A stretch of 64,000 nucleotides of DNA, taken from the NCBI RefSeq assembly GCF_018687895.1, contig NZ_CP061307.1, positions 930,001 to 994,000 on the forward strand. Reading direction: 5' to 3'. Position 1 is the first letter of the stretch. Each line of letters opens with the position of its first letter. The notes under the pieces were generated by a model. The model was not told where the DNA came from. It did no database searches and saw only the letters and a list, made by a program, of their open reading frames with translations. Both the position numbers and the translations under genes were made by a program. The DNA comes from Polynucleobacter sp. JS-JIR-II-50 (GTDB lineage: Bacteria > Pseudomonadota > Gammaproteobacteria > Burkholderiales > Burkholderiaceae). This document shows positions 39,865 through 47,729 of the stretch, in pieces.

Positions 39865-40643
39865 TAGCCAATCTTGTTGGCGCCATCCACAAACGGAATG
39901 GCATGTTCAATCGTGTCCCAAATGAAGCGACCGGATGGGCTTTGTTGTTCCTCAACAATATGGGCCACTAAGCCAGCAGAACGGGAGATAACGGCAAAGC
40001 CACGCATCACAGCAGTAGGTATGCCAATCTCACCAAGCAGGGCAGCAACTGCACCAGTGGCATTGATAGTGATAGGGCGACCAGCAACTTCATCCACTGC
40101 CTTGGATAAAGTTTCTAGCGCACGAATATGATCACCTTTGAGTTCTTTCTCAGCGCGACCCATGTCTAATAGTTTGTAAGCACGTGGATCTACCGGCTTA
40201 TGTAGGTGATGACCAAAGCCAGGAACGGCGCCTTTAATGCTCTTGTAATGTTGCGCAATCAAAAGGGCTTCAGCATATTGGTCTTTGGAAGCGACGATTC
40301 TGTCTAGCAAAGCGGAGCAGTTTTCCATCGTACCGATAAATGAACTGCCAACAGCAAGTAAGCCGGCGGATACAGCCCCTTGAAGATTTTCTGGAGCGCT
40401 CATATAGATCAAGCGTGTGGCAATCGCACTCGGCGTTAAACCATGTTCCATCAACACAATCAACACTACATCTGTAATGCGAATATCAACACCACGAGGC
40501 TCTCTACCCAGAATCTGCATCAACATGACTTCGGTAAATGTTTTCTTACCCATTAAATCTTCCACTAAATCTGCATCGCGATAATGCAAGCTAGTAAGGG
40601 TGTGTGTGCACAGGCTGGTAACAGGAGTTTTTTTGGTAGTCAT
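39864..40643 (-). CDS. Citryl-CoA lyase-like protein (citrate synthase fold, short)
   Basis: The 259-residue citrate-synthase-superfamily protein is much shorter than citrate synthase (about 430) and matches citryl-CoA lyases. It contains KGAVPGFGHHLHKPVDPRAY (His ligand of the active site), INATGAVAALLGEIGIP and RSAGLVAHIVEEQQSPSGR. Such enzymes cleave citryl-CoA or similar 3-hydroxy-3-carboxy-acyl-CoAs to acetyl-CoA and a keto acid. With a CoA ligase upstream, the operon could activate then cleave a citrate-like substrate. The actual substrate is unknown. Confidence 0.78.
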   Translation of the reverse strand: MTTKKTPVTSLCTHTLTSLHYRDADLVEDLMGKKTFTEVMLMQILGREPRGVDIRITDVVLIVLMEHGLTPSAIATRLIYMSAPENLQGAVSAGLLAVGSSFIGTMENCSALLDRIVASKDQYAEALLIAQHYKSIKGAVPGFGHHLHKPVDPRAYKLLDMGRAEKELKGDHIRALETLSKAVDEVAGRPITINATGAVAALLGEIGIPTAVMRGFAVISRSAGLVAHIVEEQQSPSGRFIWDTIEHAIPFVDGANKIG

Positions 40644-40666
40644 AAGCTAAAAGTATTAAATGTTGC

Positions 40667-42175
40667 CTAAGCAGGCGTTTGAAGTTTTTGAATCACCGCA
40701 CTCTTCAGTAACTTACCTACATTAGAGCGAGGCAAGCTGTCGTAGAAGTGAACCCGCTTTGGAGTTTGTACCGGCCCCAATAAGTTGCGAACAAATGCAA
40801 TCAGTTCTACTTCATCCGCTTTTTGTCCAGGATGTAATTGGACGGCGGCTTGAACAGTTTCACCCCATTTTTCATCGGGGAGACCAAAGACAAGGCATTC
40901 ATGAACGGCGGGATGCTGACTTAAGGCGTTCTCAACATCCACTGGGTATACATTAAATCCGCCAGTAATCACGATGTCCTTGAGGCGATCCTTGAGGTAC
41001 AAAAATCCACGTTCATCAATCAGGCCACGGTCACCGGTATGAAGCCAGTCATCGATAATGGTTTCAGCAGTCTTTTCAGGCATGCGCCAATAGCCATTCA
41101 TCAGCAGATCACCTCGGGCAACGACTTCACCTATTTCACCGGTAGGCAATAGTTCACCTTCAGGAGACATGATGGCCACATCACTAAACCAAGTAGGCCT
41201 GCCAACGGCTGCCCAGTTGTTGGGGTCTTCAAAATCCTCAGGGCGCATGACCGTCAAAATTTGCGGCGCCTCGGTTTGACCATAGGTAGTGCCCAAGACT
41301 GGGCCAAAGAAATCACGTACCTTACGAACTTGTTCTGGAGGCATTGGCGCGCCACCATAAATTAGCCTTCGTAATTTTGGATAATCCTCTCTGGATGCAT
41401 TAGGTAATGCCATCAACATATAAACAAGGGTTGGGGGCATGAAGCAAACAGTACCGCGTCGTTCACGAAAGGCTGTTCTCACTACTTCAGCGCCTGCACC
41501 ATCCAGAATCACATGACAACCACCTTGCGCCAAGATAGGAACAATATAGGTAGATGTACCATGGGTGATCGGCGCGGCAACCACATAGCGCTCATGCTCA
41601 TCAAATCCCCATACCTGAATCTGATTGGTGATGTTTGCCATCCAAGCGCGGTAGGGCTGCATCACACCTTTAGGGGCCCCAGTGGTGCCGCCAGTAAATT
41701 TGATCGCCTGAATTGCATCTAAAGGTAATTCAAAAGAAGGCTGCGGTGCATCCTCATGCAATTGAATTAATTCATTCATGCTGCGCGCAGAAGCATCAGA
41801 GTCAGCGCCTGTATAAACCCATGCTCCCGCAGCGCCTTTCAGTAATGCTTGATTGGCAGCATCCAAAATCACAATAGAAGGCTCGGTGACATTAACAATA
41901 CGTTGAATCTCAGGATGGGTGCTCTTAGGGTTCAGTGGTACCCATACCTTACCGCAAGCCAAAATAGCTAGCAGGGCAGTAATGTGATCATCACTGTTAC
42001 CCGCGCAAATAGCTACTCGACTCTGTAAAGTTGGATCCAATGCAGTAAGCCCCGCCGCTAGTGATTTAACACGCCTAGCTAAGGTGGCGTAATGAATGGG
42101 GCCACTCGGTGTATCAATGGCAATGCGATCGGGCCAGCGCTGTGCAGCCCTCCAAAAAAAATCAATCGGAAACAT
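40667..42175 (-). CDS. Acyl-CoA synthetase (AMP-binding family)
   Basis: The 502-residue adenylate-forming ligase shows the P-loop IKFTGGTTGAPKGVMQPY, the motif TYGQTEAP (about 300), WLHTGDRGLIDERG and the C-terminal catalytic Lys in PRSNVGKLLKSAV. It activates a carboxylate as acyl-AMP, then acyl-CoA. It is second in the operon after the TctC-type binding protein gene (2-base gap), suggesting it activates the imported acid. Substrate cannot be read. Confidence 0.9.
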   Translation of the reverse strand: MFPIDFFWRAAQRWPDRIAIDTPSGPIHYATLARRVKSLAAGLTALDPTLQSRVAICAGNSDDHITALLAILACGKVWVPLNPKSTHPEIQRIVNVTEPSIVILDAANQALLKGAAGAWVYTGADSDASARSMNELIQLHEDAPQPSFELPLDAIQAIKFTGGTTGAPKGVMQPYRAWMANITNQIQVWGFDEHERYVVAAPITHGTSTYIVPILAQGGCHVILDGAGAEVVRTAFRERRGTVCFMPPTLVYMLMALPNASREDYPKLRRLIYGGAPMPPEQVRKVRDFFGPVLGTTYGQTEAPQILTVMRPEDFEDPNNWAAVGRPTWFSDVAIMSPEGELLPTGEIGEVVARGDLLMNGYWRMPEKTAETIIDDWLHTGDRGLIDERGFLYLKDRLKDIVITGGFNVYPVDVENALSQHPAVHECLVFGLPDEKWGETVQAAVQLHPGQKADEVELIAFVRNLLGPVQTPKRVHFYDSLPRSNVGKLLKSAVIQKLQTPA

Positions 42176-42177
42176 AA

Positions 42178-43170
42178 TTATTCAGCTTTAGCGCCAGAAG
42201 CCTTCACAACATCCCGCCAGCGCTTCACTTCGGATGCTTCAAATGCAGCCATTTTTTCTGGTGAACCAGGCTCTGGTGTTGCAGCCAATTCTTGAAGTCG
42301 CTGTTTAACTTCAGGGGAGTTAAGTGCTTTATTTAAGGCAGCATTTAATTGCATGATGATGGGCTTCGGCGTTCCCGCAGGAGCAACTAATGCAAACCAA
42401 GACTGCACATCAAAACCAGGATAGCCTGATTCAGCAATAGTCGGAACATCCGGTAAAAATGGCGAGCGTTGGGCGCTGGTCACAGCAATTGGACGTAGCT
42501 TTCCGGCCTTAATATGAGGTAATGCAGAAGGTGCGTTGTCAAACATGGATTCAACTTGACCCCCAAGCAAATCCGTTACTGCAGGAGCGCTACCTTTGTA
42601 TGGAATATGCAGCATTTGAATTTTTGCTTGCATCTTAAACATTTCGCCAGAGAGATGAATGGATGAGCCGCTACCAGAGGAGGCAAAGGTTACGCCATCT
42701 TTCGCATCCTTAGCATAGCGCACATATTCTGCGAGTGTTTTTACTGGAAGATTAGGATTCACTACCAAAATATTCGGGATCTTGGCAATCATGCCAATCG
42801 GCTCAAAATCTTTAATCGGGTCATAGCTTAGATTGGGATAGAGCGTAGCGTTAATCGTATTCGCAATGGAAAAGGCATAAAGCGTATAGCCATCTGCAGG
42901 GGAGCGAGCCACAATTTCAGCGCCAACGTTGCTATTGGCACCAGGACGGTTTTCTACCACGATAGATTGACCCAAGGTATTACCCATGCCAACTGATACC
43001 AGGCGGGTTAATACATCAGTTGCACCACCGGCGGAATAGCCAACAATAATTTTGATTGGCTTGGTAGGCCATGCAGCTGCAGATTGCGCTAAGGCCGGAA
43101 TTGAAGCGGCCGTAATGAGGGCAGCAAAAACAGTCAACAAGCCTTTTTTAGGCATGAAATGTAAAGACAT
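42178..43170 (-). CDS. Tripartite tricarboxylate transporter binding protein (TctC/Bug family)
   Basis: This 330-residue periplasmic protein has a signal peptide (LLTVFAALITAASIPALAQS) and typical Bug motifs: WPTKPIKIIVGYSAGGATDVLTR, VVENRPGANSNVGAE and the IPYKGSAPAVTDLLGGQV loop. TctC proteins capture carboxylates for TctAB permeases, and no tctAB is in the window. It leads the operon. Many Bug proteins in betaproteobacteria are orphans that share a permease. ATG 43170 follows AAGGAGATC. Confidence 0.92.
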   Translation of the reverse strand: MSLHFMPKKGLLTVFAALITAASIPALAQSAAAWPTKPIKIIVGYSAGGATDVLTRLVSVGMGNTLGQSIVVENRPGANSNVGAEIVARSPADGYTLYAFSIANTINATLYPNLSYDPIKDFEPIGMIAKIPNILVVNPNLPVKTLAEYVRYAKDAKDGVTFASSGSGSSIHLSGEMFKMQAKIQMLHIPYKGSAPAVTDLLGGQVESMFDNAPSALPHIKAGKLRPIAVTSAQRSPFLPDVPTIAESGYPGFDVQSWFALVAPAGTPKPIIMQLNAALNKALNSPEVKQRLQELAATPEPGSPEKMAAFEASEVKRWRDVVKASGAKAE

Positions 43171-43340
43171 AGATCTCCTTCAATTGGTAGGGTGCTTTAA
43201 GACAGTCTTAAGAAGCTCCAATTTCTTATTTATTCAGTATTTATAACACCAAAGCGCCCTAGAGACGTTCTGAGCGCCAAAGCCATGCAAGCAAGTCCTT
43301 GGTCTCTTATTAGGGTATCTCATTACTTAATTATTACACT

Positions 43341-43375
43341 TCACAACTTCACAACTTCAGAAGTTGTGATATAGT
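43341..43375 (+). promoter_or_regulatory. Perfect palindrome with extra half-site before a small HTH gene
   Basis: TCACAACTTC (43349-43358) and GAAGTTGTGA (43360-43369) form 10-bp arms around one base. A third TCACAACTTC half-site abuts at 43341-43350. A TATAGT -10-like box follows at 43370-43375. The layout suits an autoregulated operator immediately upstream of the small regulator at 43395. Confidence 0.6.
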
Positions 43376-43394
43376 GTTGTTACTGGGAGATGAA

Positions 43395-43574
43395 ATGAAA
43401 AGAGAGATACCGAAAACACATCAAGCCTTGGAGTGGGTGGGGAAGGGCATGACTGCTGCTCAAGCAGCCAGAAAGATGCAGATTTCAGAATCCAGTGTGT
43501 ATGCCGCCCTTAGAAAGACAAAGGCGAAAGAAGTGGGTTGTTGTCCAACGTGTGGTCACAAAATAAGGAACTAA
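43395..43574 (+). CDS. Small HTH protein with zinc knuckle
   Basis: The 59-residue protein has a helix-turn-helix (MTAAQAARKMQISESSVYAALRK) and a C-terminal CCPTCGH zinc-knuckle-like motif. ATG 43395 has GGGAGATGAA directly upstream; a longer frame starts at 43374 without a better site. A palindromic operator lies about 26 bases upstream. It is probably a DNA-binding regulator, perhaps of itself. I know no family name. Confidence 0.75.
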   Translation: MKREIPKTHQALEWVGKGMTAAQAARKMQISESSVYAALRKTKAKEVGCCPTCGHKIRN

Positions 43575-43575
43575 G

Positions 43576-43875
43576 ATGAAAAAGACTCTATTAGCAGCCG
43601 TTACGATCTCTGTCGCTGCATTCGCTTACGCGAATACATCCCCGTCAGATTCTTCTGAGTTAGTAAATCAGCAGTGCAAGATATCTGCTGAAGCGGTTTC
43701 CACTTTGAAAGGTCTGCGTTATGGCAATACTTCAATCCGCAAGGATGTATCAACATTAATTAATGCCAGCCTCAAGACTCCAGAGAATCGCGAGCTGGCC
43801 CAGAAGACCTTGAACCTCATGGTTGACGATAAGACAACCGATACACGGGGTTTAGAAGGCAAGTACTGCTCTTAA
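43576..43875 (+). CDS. Small exported protein, 99 aa
   Basis: The protein has a clear signal peptide (MKKTLLAAVTISVAAFAYA), probably cleaved after AYA, then a short helical, Lys/Asn-rich mature part with two Cys (residues about 33 and 98), one near each end. It starts one base after the regulator stop, so co-transcription is likely. No family recognised. Confidence 0.75.
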   Translation: MKKTLLAAVTISVAAFAYANTSPSDSSELVNQQCKISAEAVSTLKGLRYGNTSIRKDVSTLINASLKTPENRELAQKTLNLMVDDKTTDTRGLEGKYCS

Positions 43876-43898
43876 GGAGATCAGTCTGATTCTTTAAG

Positions 43899-44360
43899 GT
43901 GGCACATAACGCTGAATGTCCTGATTGTGGGAATATGCGGGCATTGTTTAATCAGTGTCCGCATTGCGGCTCTGTCAATTTGCCTATCTTGAGTTCCGAT
44001 ACGATTGATCTCAACATCAAGCAAGATGGTCCTCATGTTGAAGAGGCGTTGGAGAGGCTTACCGACTATTTACGCAAATCTTTAGAGGTTGGGATTAAAG
44101 CCATTGTGTTGATTCATGGATATGGATCAAGCGGTGAAGGTGGTCGAATTAAGTGGGCTATCCATGAAGCGCTTGAAAATAACCGCTACTCCGACCGGGT
44201 TGATGAATACCATTTTGGCGAAGATGTAGCCTTTGGTAGTGAGTCCTATCATGCCTTGCTTAGGCGACGTCCTGGTTTAAAGCGCTATCTCAAGCGCTTT
44301 AAAGAAGGCAATGCTGGCATGACGGTTTTATTACTGGGATCTCAGGCTAGAAGTGCTTAG
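43899..44360 (+). CDS. Zinc-ribbon Smr-domain protein
   Basis: This 153-residue protein has an N-terminal zinc ribbon (ECPDCG, then QCPHCG, residues about 6-23) followed by an Smr (small MutS-related) domain: VEEALERLTDYLRKSLEVG, IVLIHGYGSSGEGGRIKWAI. The usual DLHG motif near the domain start reads DLNIKQD. Smr domains are DNA or RNA endonucleases. GTG 43899 is the only usable start. The ribosome-binding site is far (GGAG about 20 bases upstream), so initiation may be weak or leaderless-like. Confidence 0.8.
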   Translation: MAHNAECPDCGNMRALFNQCPHCGSVNLPILSSDTIDLNIKQDGPHVEEALERLTDYLRKSLEVGIKAIVLIHGYGSSGEGGRIKWAIHEALENNRYSDRVDEYHFGEDVAFGSESYHALLRRRPGLKRYLKRFKEGNAGMTVLLLGSQARSA

Positions 44361-44408
44361 AATAGAAGTATTGGCAATTAATGCTTTATCTATTAGGAAT
44401 CCATTTCC

Positions 44409-44750
44409 ATGACCACTAAGAAGCTCGAACATTTAGATTCACATGAGGCTAAGCAAGTTGGCGCAGAAAGCCTGATTGGTGAATTCAAATCCCTAATGGC
44501 TGATGCGGAAGCCTTAATCAAGGCAACCGAAGATCATCCGGGCGCTGCCATTAGCTCCATTCGCAATAAAGCCCTAGAAACTCTCGCAGGCGCCAAAGAA
44601 TGTCTTTCAGGTGTCGAGGGCAAGATGCTTGAGAAAGCGAAGGTTGCCGCTGAAGGTGCAGATGATTTCGTGCATCGCAATCCTTGGGAGGCAGTGGGTG
44701 TTGCAGCTGGCTTAGGTTTGCTGATTGGCATATTTATTGGACGCCGCTAG
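44409..44750 (+). CDS. DUF883 (ElaB/YqjD-like) protein
   Basis: The 113-residue protein is mostly amphipathic helix (LIGEFKSLMADAEALIKATE) and ends in a C-terminal membrane anchor NPWEAVGVAAGLGLLIGIFIGRR. ElaB/YqjD proteins bind ribosomes at the membrane in stationary phase. It heads the elaB-yqjE-yqjK-like trio. Confidence 0.88.
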   Translation: MTTKKLEHLDSHEAKQVGAESLIGEFKSLMADAEALIKATEDHPGAAISSIRNKALETLAGAKECLSGVEGKMLEKAKVAAEGADDFVHRNPWEAVGVAAGLGLLIGIFIGRR

Positions 44751-44756
44751 ACCCTT

Positions 44757-45125
44757 ATGTCTCAAGAAAACTTACTTTCCTCCATCAAAGGCCTTGCATC
44801 AACTGGTGCATCGATAGCACAAACGCGCTTAGAGCTTTTATCGCTGGATGTGCAAATCGCCAGAAGTAAATTCATCAGCTTGTTAGTAATGATTATCGGG
44901 GCCTTATTCTTTTTATTCTTTGGCTTAGTGATGCTGGCATTGCTTATCGTGATTTATAGCTGGGAGACTGATCGAATGATGGCGCTTGGTTTGCTAACTG
45001 GAGCATTTCTATCCATCGGGTTAATTTTGGCCTTCGTAATTATCCAGTCTCTACGCAAGATGCCAAGGTTGTTTGAGGCTTCTATCGCTGAGTTGGCAAA
45101 AGATCGCGAAGCTCTTTCTAAATGA
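44757..45125 (+). CDS. yqjE: YqjE-family membrane protein (phage holin family domain)
   Basis: The 122-residue protein has an N-terminal soluble helix (GASIAQTRLELLSLDVQIARS), two strong membrane helices (LVMIIGALFFLFFGLVMLAL and GLLTGAFLSIGLILAFVI) and a charged tail. It lies 6 bases after the DUF883 gene and overlaps the next. It is a chromosomal membrane protein despite the 'holin' name. Function unknown. Confidence 0.87.
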   Translation: MSQENLLSSIKGLASTGASIAQTRLELLSLDVQIARSKFISLLVMIIGALFFLFFGLVMLALLIVIYSWETDRMMALGLLTGAFLSIGLILAFVIIQSLRKMPRLFEASIAELAKDREALSK

Positions 45126-45403
45126 GTGCCAAACTCAAATCACTAGAGTTGCGCCAACACGAGTTAATAGTTCAGGCGAGTCGTGAGCGTAAAGAGTTCG
45201 CTGAGCATTTTGAGGCTTGGGAAAAGCCTCTGTCATGGGCTGATAAGGGGGTTGATGCGGTTAACTTCTTAAGAAGCAACCCTATCCTGTGGACTAGCGC
45301 ATTTGCAGCACTTGCGCATTACAAGCCCAAGTTGGCGAGCAAGGCTCTTGCAGTGGGTTGGGGTGCCATGAAGGTTATCAAGAGCGCTAAAAAGCTCATT
45401 TAG
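45122..45403 (+). CDS. YqjK-like protein, 93 aa
   Basis: The small basic protein has a helical N-terminus (ELRQHELIVQASRERKEFAEH) and a weakly hydrophobic C-terminus. It follows yqjE with a 4-base overlap, so it is the third gene of the trio. Its stop overlaps the convergent apt gene by 4 bases. Confidence 0.75.
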   Translation: MSAKLKSLELRQHELIVQASRERKEFAEHFEAWEKPLSWADKGVDAVNFLRSNPILWTSAFAALAHYKPKLASKALAVGWGAMKVIKSAKKLI

Positions 45404-45918
45404 CTTTTCAGTGCTGACTGATGGCGAATCCCCGATTGATTTAAAAGCGTATTACCATTCAAGAATGTAATTTCTAAAAGAGTTACAGCACCAGCAACTT
45501 CAAAGCCAGCGCTGCGAATTAATTTATCAGCAGCAACTAAGGTTCCGCCGGTAGCAAGAACATCGTCAAGCAGCAATACTCTGGCATCTTTAGGGAGGGT
45601 AGATTGCTGAATCTCTAGAGCATCATTTCCATATTCCAGGCCATAAGCTTCACGATGACTAGCTAAAGGGAGTTTGTTAGGCTTTCTAGCCAGTGCCAAG
45701 CCCTTGTGAGCGTGGTGGGCTAGGGCAGAGCCAAAGATAAAGCCGCGGGATTCAATTCCTAGAATGTGGGTGTAATCAAATTGCTGGGCCACCTCATCTA
45801 ACTGATGAATAGCTTCTTTAAAGGCGGCTGGATTAGCTAATAAAGGGGATATATCCCTAAAGAAAATGCCGGGCTTTGGAAAATCAGGAACTCCGGGTAG
45901 ATAATCTAATAAATTCAT
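45400..45918 (-). CDS. apt: Adenine phosphoribosyltransferase
   Basis: The 172-residue purine salvage enzyme converts adenine and PRPP to AMP. N-terminal PDFPKPGIFFRDISPLL, central GIESRGFIFG and the PRPP loop VLLLDDVLATGGTL are all intact. ATG 45918 is preceded by an in-frame GTG; either may start. Its start is 11 bases from the divergent nucleosidase start, so the two promoters must overlap. Confidence 0.95.
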   Translation of the reverse strand: MNLLDYLPGVPDFPKPGIFFRDISPLLANPAAFKEAIHQLDEVAQQFDYTHILGIESRGFIFGSALAHHAHKGLALARKPNKLPLASHREAYGLEYGNDALEIQQSTLPKDARVLLLDDVLATGGTLVAADKLIRSAGFEVAGAVTLLEITFLNGNTLLNQSGIRHQSALKS

Positions 45919-45929
45919 CACCAGCCAAT

Positions 45930-46490
45930 ATGAAAACAGAACTTCTTATTATTACCGCATTAGAGTCCGAGCTCAAGCGTGAAGCACTACCAAGTGGCGT
46001 GGAAATTGTTTATTCAGGGGTTGGCAAAATTAATGCTGCCATAACCAGCATCAAAGCCATTCACCAATACTCACCAAAGAGAATATTGAACTTTGGTACC
46101 GTAGGAAAAATCAAATCAGAATTACAGGGCCTGCTAGAAATTGGTAAGGTCATTCAGCGTGATATGGATACCGAGCCATTAGCCCCTCGCGGCAGCACTC
46201 CTTTTTGCACAAGACCGCAAGAGTATGTATCTACCGGACAATTTATCTGCGGCTCTGGTGATAGCTTTGTGACTGCTTATGATCCTTGGTTGCATAGTCA
46301 AGGTGTGGATGTTGTTGATATGGAGCTATTTGCAATTGCTGCGATTGCACATGATCATCACATACCTTGGCAATCATTTAAATATATCACCGATGAAGCT
46401 AATGAGAATTCAGGCGATGATTGGCAGTCTAAAGTCAATCACGGCCAAGACTTATACCTGGCACAAATCAAGGACATATTGCGTAATTAG
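45930..46490 (+). CDS. Nucleoside phosphorylase-superfamily protein (MTA/SAH nucleosidase-like)
   Basis: The 186-residue protein has the phosphorylase/nucleosidase fold: SGVGKINAAITSIKAI, then RILNFGTVGK, CGSGDSFVT and DVVDMELFAIAAIAHDHHIPW with the base-binding DMEL. MTA/SAH nucleosidases are about 230 residues, so this is a shorter relative. ATG 45930 is chosen because the longer frame overlaps apt heavily; no strong ribosome-binding site. It is divergent from apt and fits an adenine-salvage pair: nucleosidase releases adenine, Apt recycles it. Confidence 0.78.
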   Translation: MKTELLIITALESELKREALPSGVEIVYSGVGKINAAITSIKAIHQYSPKRILNFGTVGKIKSELQGLLEIGKVIQRDMDTEPLAPRGSTPFCTRPQEYVSTGQFICGSGDSFVTAYDPWLHSQGVDVVDMELFAIAAIAHDHHIPWQSFKYITDEANENSGDDWQSKVNHGQDLYLAQIKDILRN

Positions 46491-46568
46491 TTTTGGTGGC
46501 ATTATGGGGCTATTCATTCCTGTCTTTAGTAGGTGTCTAGCTGCTAAAGCAATCCAAAGGGGTAATTA

Positions 46569-47729
46569 GTGAGTATTGCAACTGCACCTGCTAGTGAGTC
46601 TTGGAGCGATAAGCGCTGGCTCTGGTTATTGAGCCCAACTATTCCATTTGCCTTTACCGCTTCTATTCTGGCTTTCTCATTGACGGGGCAGTGGATCTGT
46701 TTGCTTTTTGCCCCGGCTATTATTCATATTGCTATCCCCATCTTAGATCTGACTTTTGGCGAAGACTTTAGCAATCCCCCAGAATCCGCTGTCGAGAATT
46801 TAAATAAAGATTTCTTTTATCGTGCCTTGGTCTGGCTTTATGTCCCGTTTCAACTCATTGGAACGGTCTATGGAACTTGGCTGGCGGCGACTCAATCTTT
46901 AGATTGGTATGCCTACGTTGCCTTGGTATTTACAGTGGGATCCACCAACGGTATTGGTATTGGAACCGCCCATGAGCTAGGACATAAACAAGAATCTATT
47001 GATCGGTGGCTTTCTAAATTGGCATTAGCCTCCAGTATGTATGGCCACTTCTTTGTAGAACATAATCGCGGTCATCACAAACGGGTAGCGACACCCGAGG
47101 ATCCTGCTAGCGCCCGTATGGGGGAAAGTTTCTGGGCCTTTCTTCCGCGTACGGTTCTGGGTAGTTTGATTTCTGCATGGGATCTTGAGCGCGAGCGCTT
47201 AAAAAGAAAAGGCAAGGACGTTTGGAGTATTCAGAATGAAAATCTTCAAGCATGGTCTCTCACTATCCTCTTATATGGTGTTCTCATGTTTTGGCTTGGA
47301 TGGTCAGCATTGATTTTTCTAGTACTTCAGGGCATCTACGCCGCCTCGATGTTGGAGGTTGTGAACTACGTGGAGCACTACGGACTTCTGCGGCAGAAAG
47401 ATCAAAATGGTGAGTATGTTCGCTGTGCCCCAGAGCATTCTTGGAATAGCAATCACATAGTAGGCAATATTCTGTTGTACCACCTGCAAAGACATTCCGA
47501 TCACCATGCGCATCCAACCAGACGCTATCAAGCTTTACGTCATTTTGGAGAGGCCCCTCAATTGCCGGGTGGCTATGCATCCATGATTACCTTGGCGTAT
47601 TGCCCACCGCTTTGGTTTGCCTTAATGGACAAGCGTGTGGTGCGTCATTACGCTGGGGATATGAGCAAAATCAATATTCAACCTTCGGCCAGATCAAAGC
47701 TGATGAATCACTGGGCTAATAAATCATGA
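46569..47729 (+). CDS. alkB: Alkane 1-monooxygenase (AlkB family)
   Basis: This 386-residue membrane di-iron hydroxylase oxidises terminal methyl groups of alkanes or related chains. The three histidine boxes are HELGHK, HNRGHHKRVATPEDP and LQRHSDHHAHPTRRY, plus NYVEHYG, all intact. Several membrane helices lie before the first box. GTG 46569 is preceded by AGGGG. It overlaps the GMC oxidoreductase gene by 4 bases. No rubredoxin gene (its electron donor) is in the window. Confidence 0.93.
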   Translation: MSIATAPASESWSDKRWLWLLSPTIPFAFTASILAFSLTGQWICLLFAPAIIHIAIPILDLTFGEDFSNPPESAVENLNKDFFYRALVWLYVPFQLIGTVYGTWLAATQSLDWYAYVALVFTVGSTNGIGIGTAHELGHKQESIDRWLSKLALASSMYGHFFVEHNRGHHKRVATPEDPASARMGESFWAFLPRTVLGSLISAWDLERERLKRKGKDVWSIQNENLQAWSLTILLYGVLMFWLGWSALIFLVLQGIYAASMLEVVNYVEHYGLLRQKDQNGEYVRCAPEHSWNSNHIVGNILLYHLQRHSDHHAHPTRRYQALRHFGEAPQLPGGYASMITLAYCPPLWFALMDKRVVRHYAGDMSKINIQPSARSKLMNHWANKS

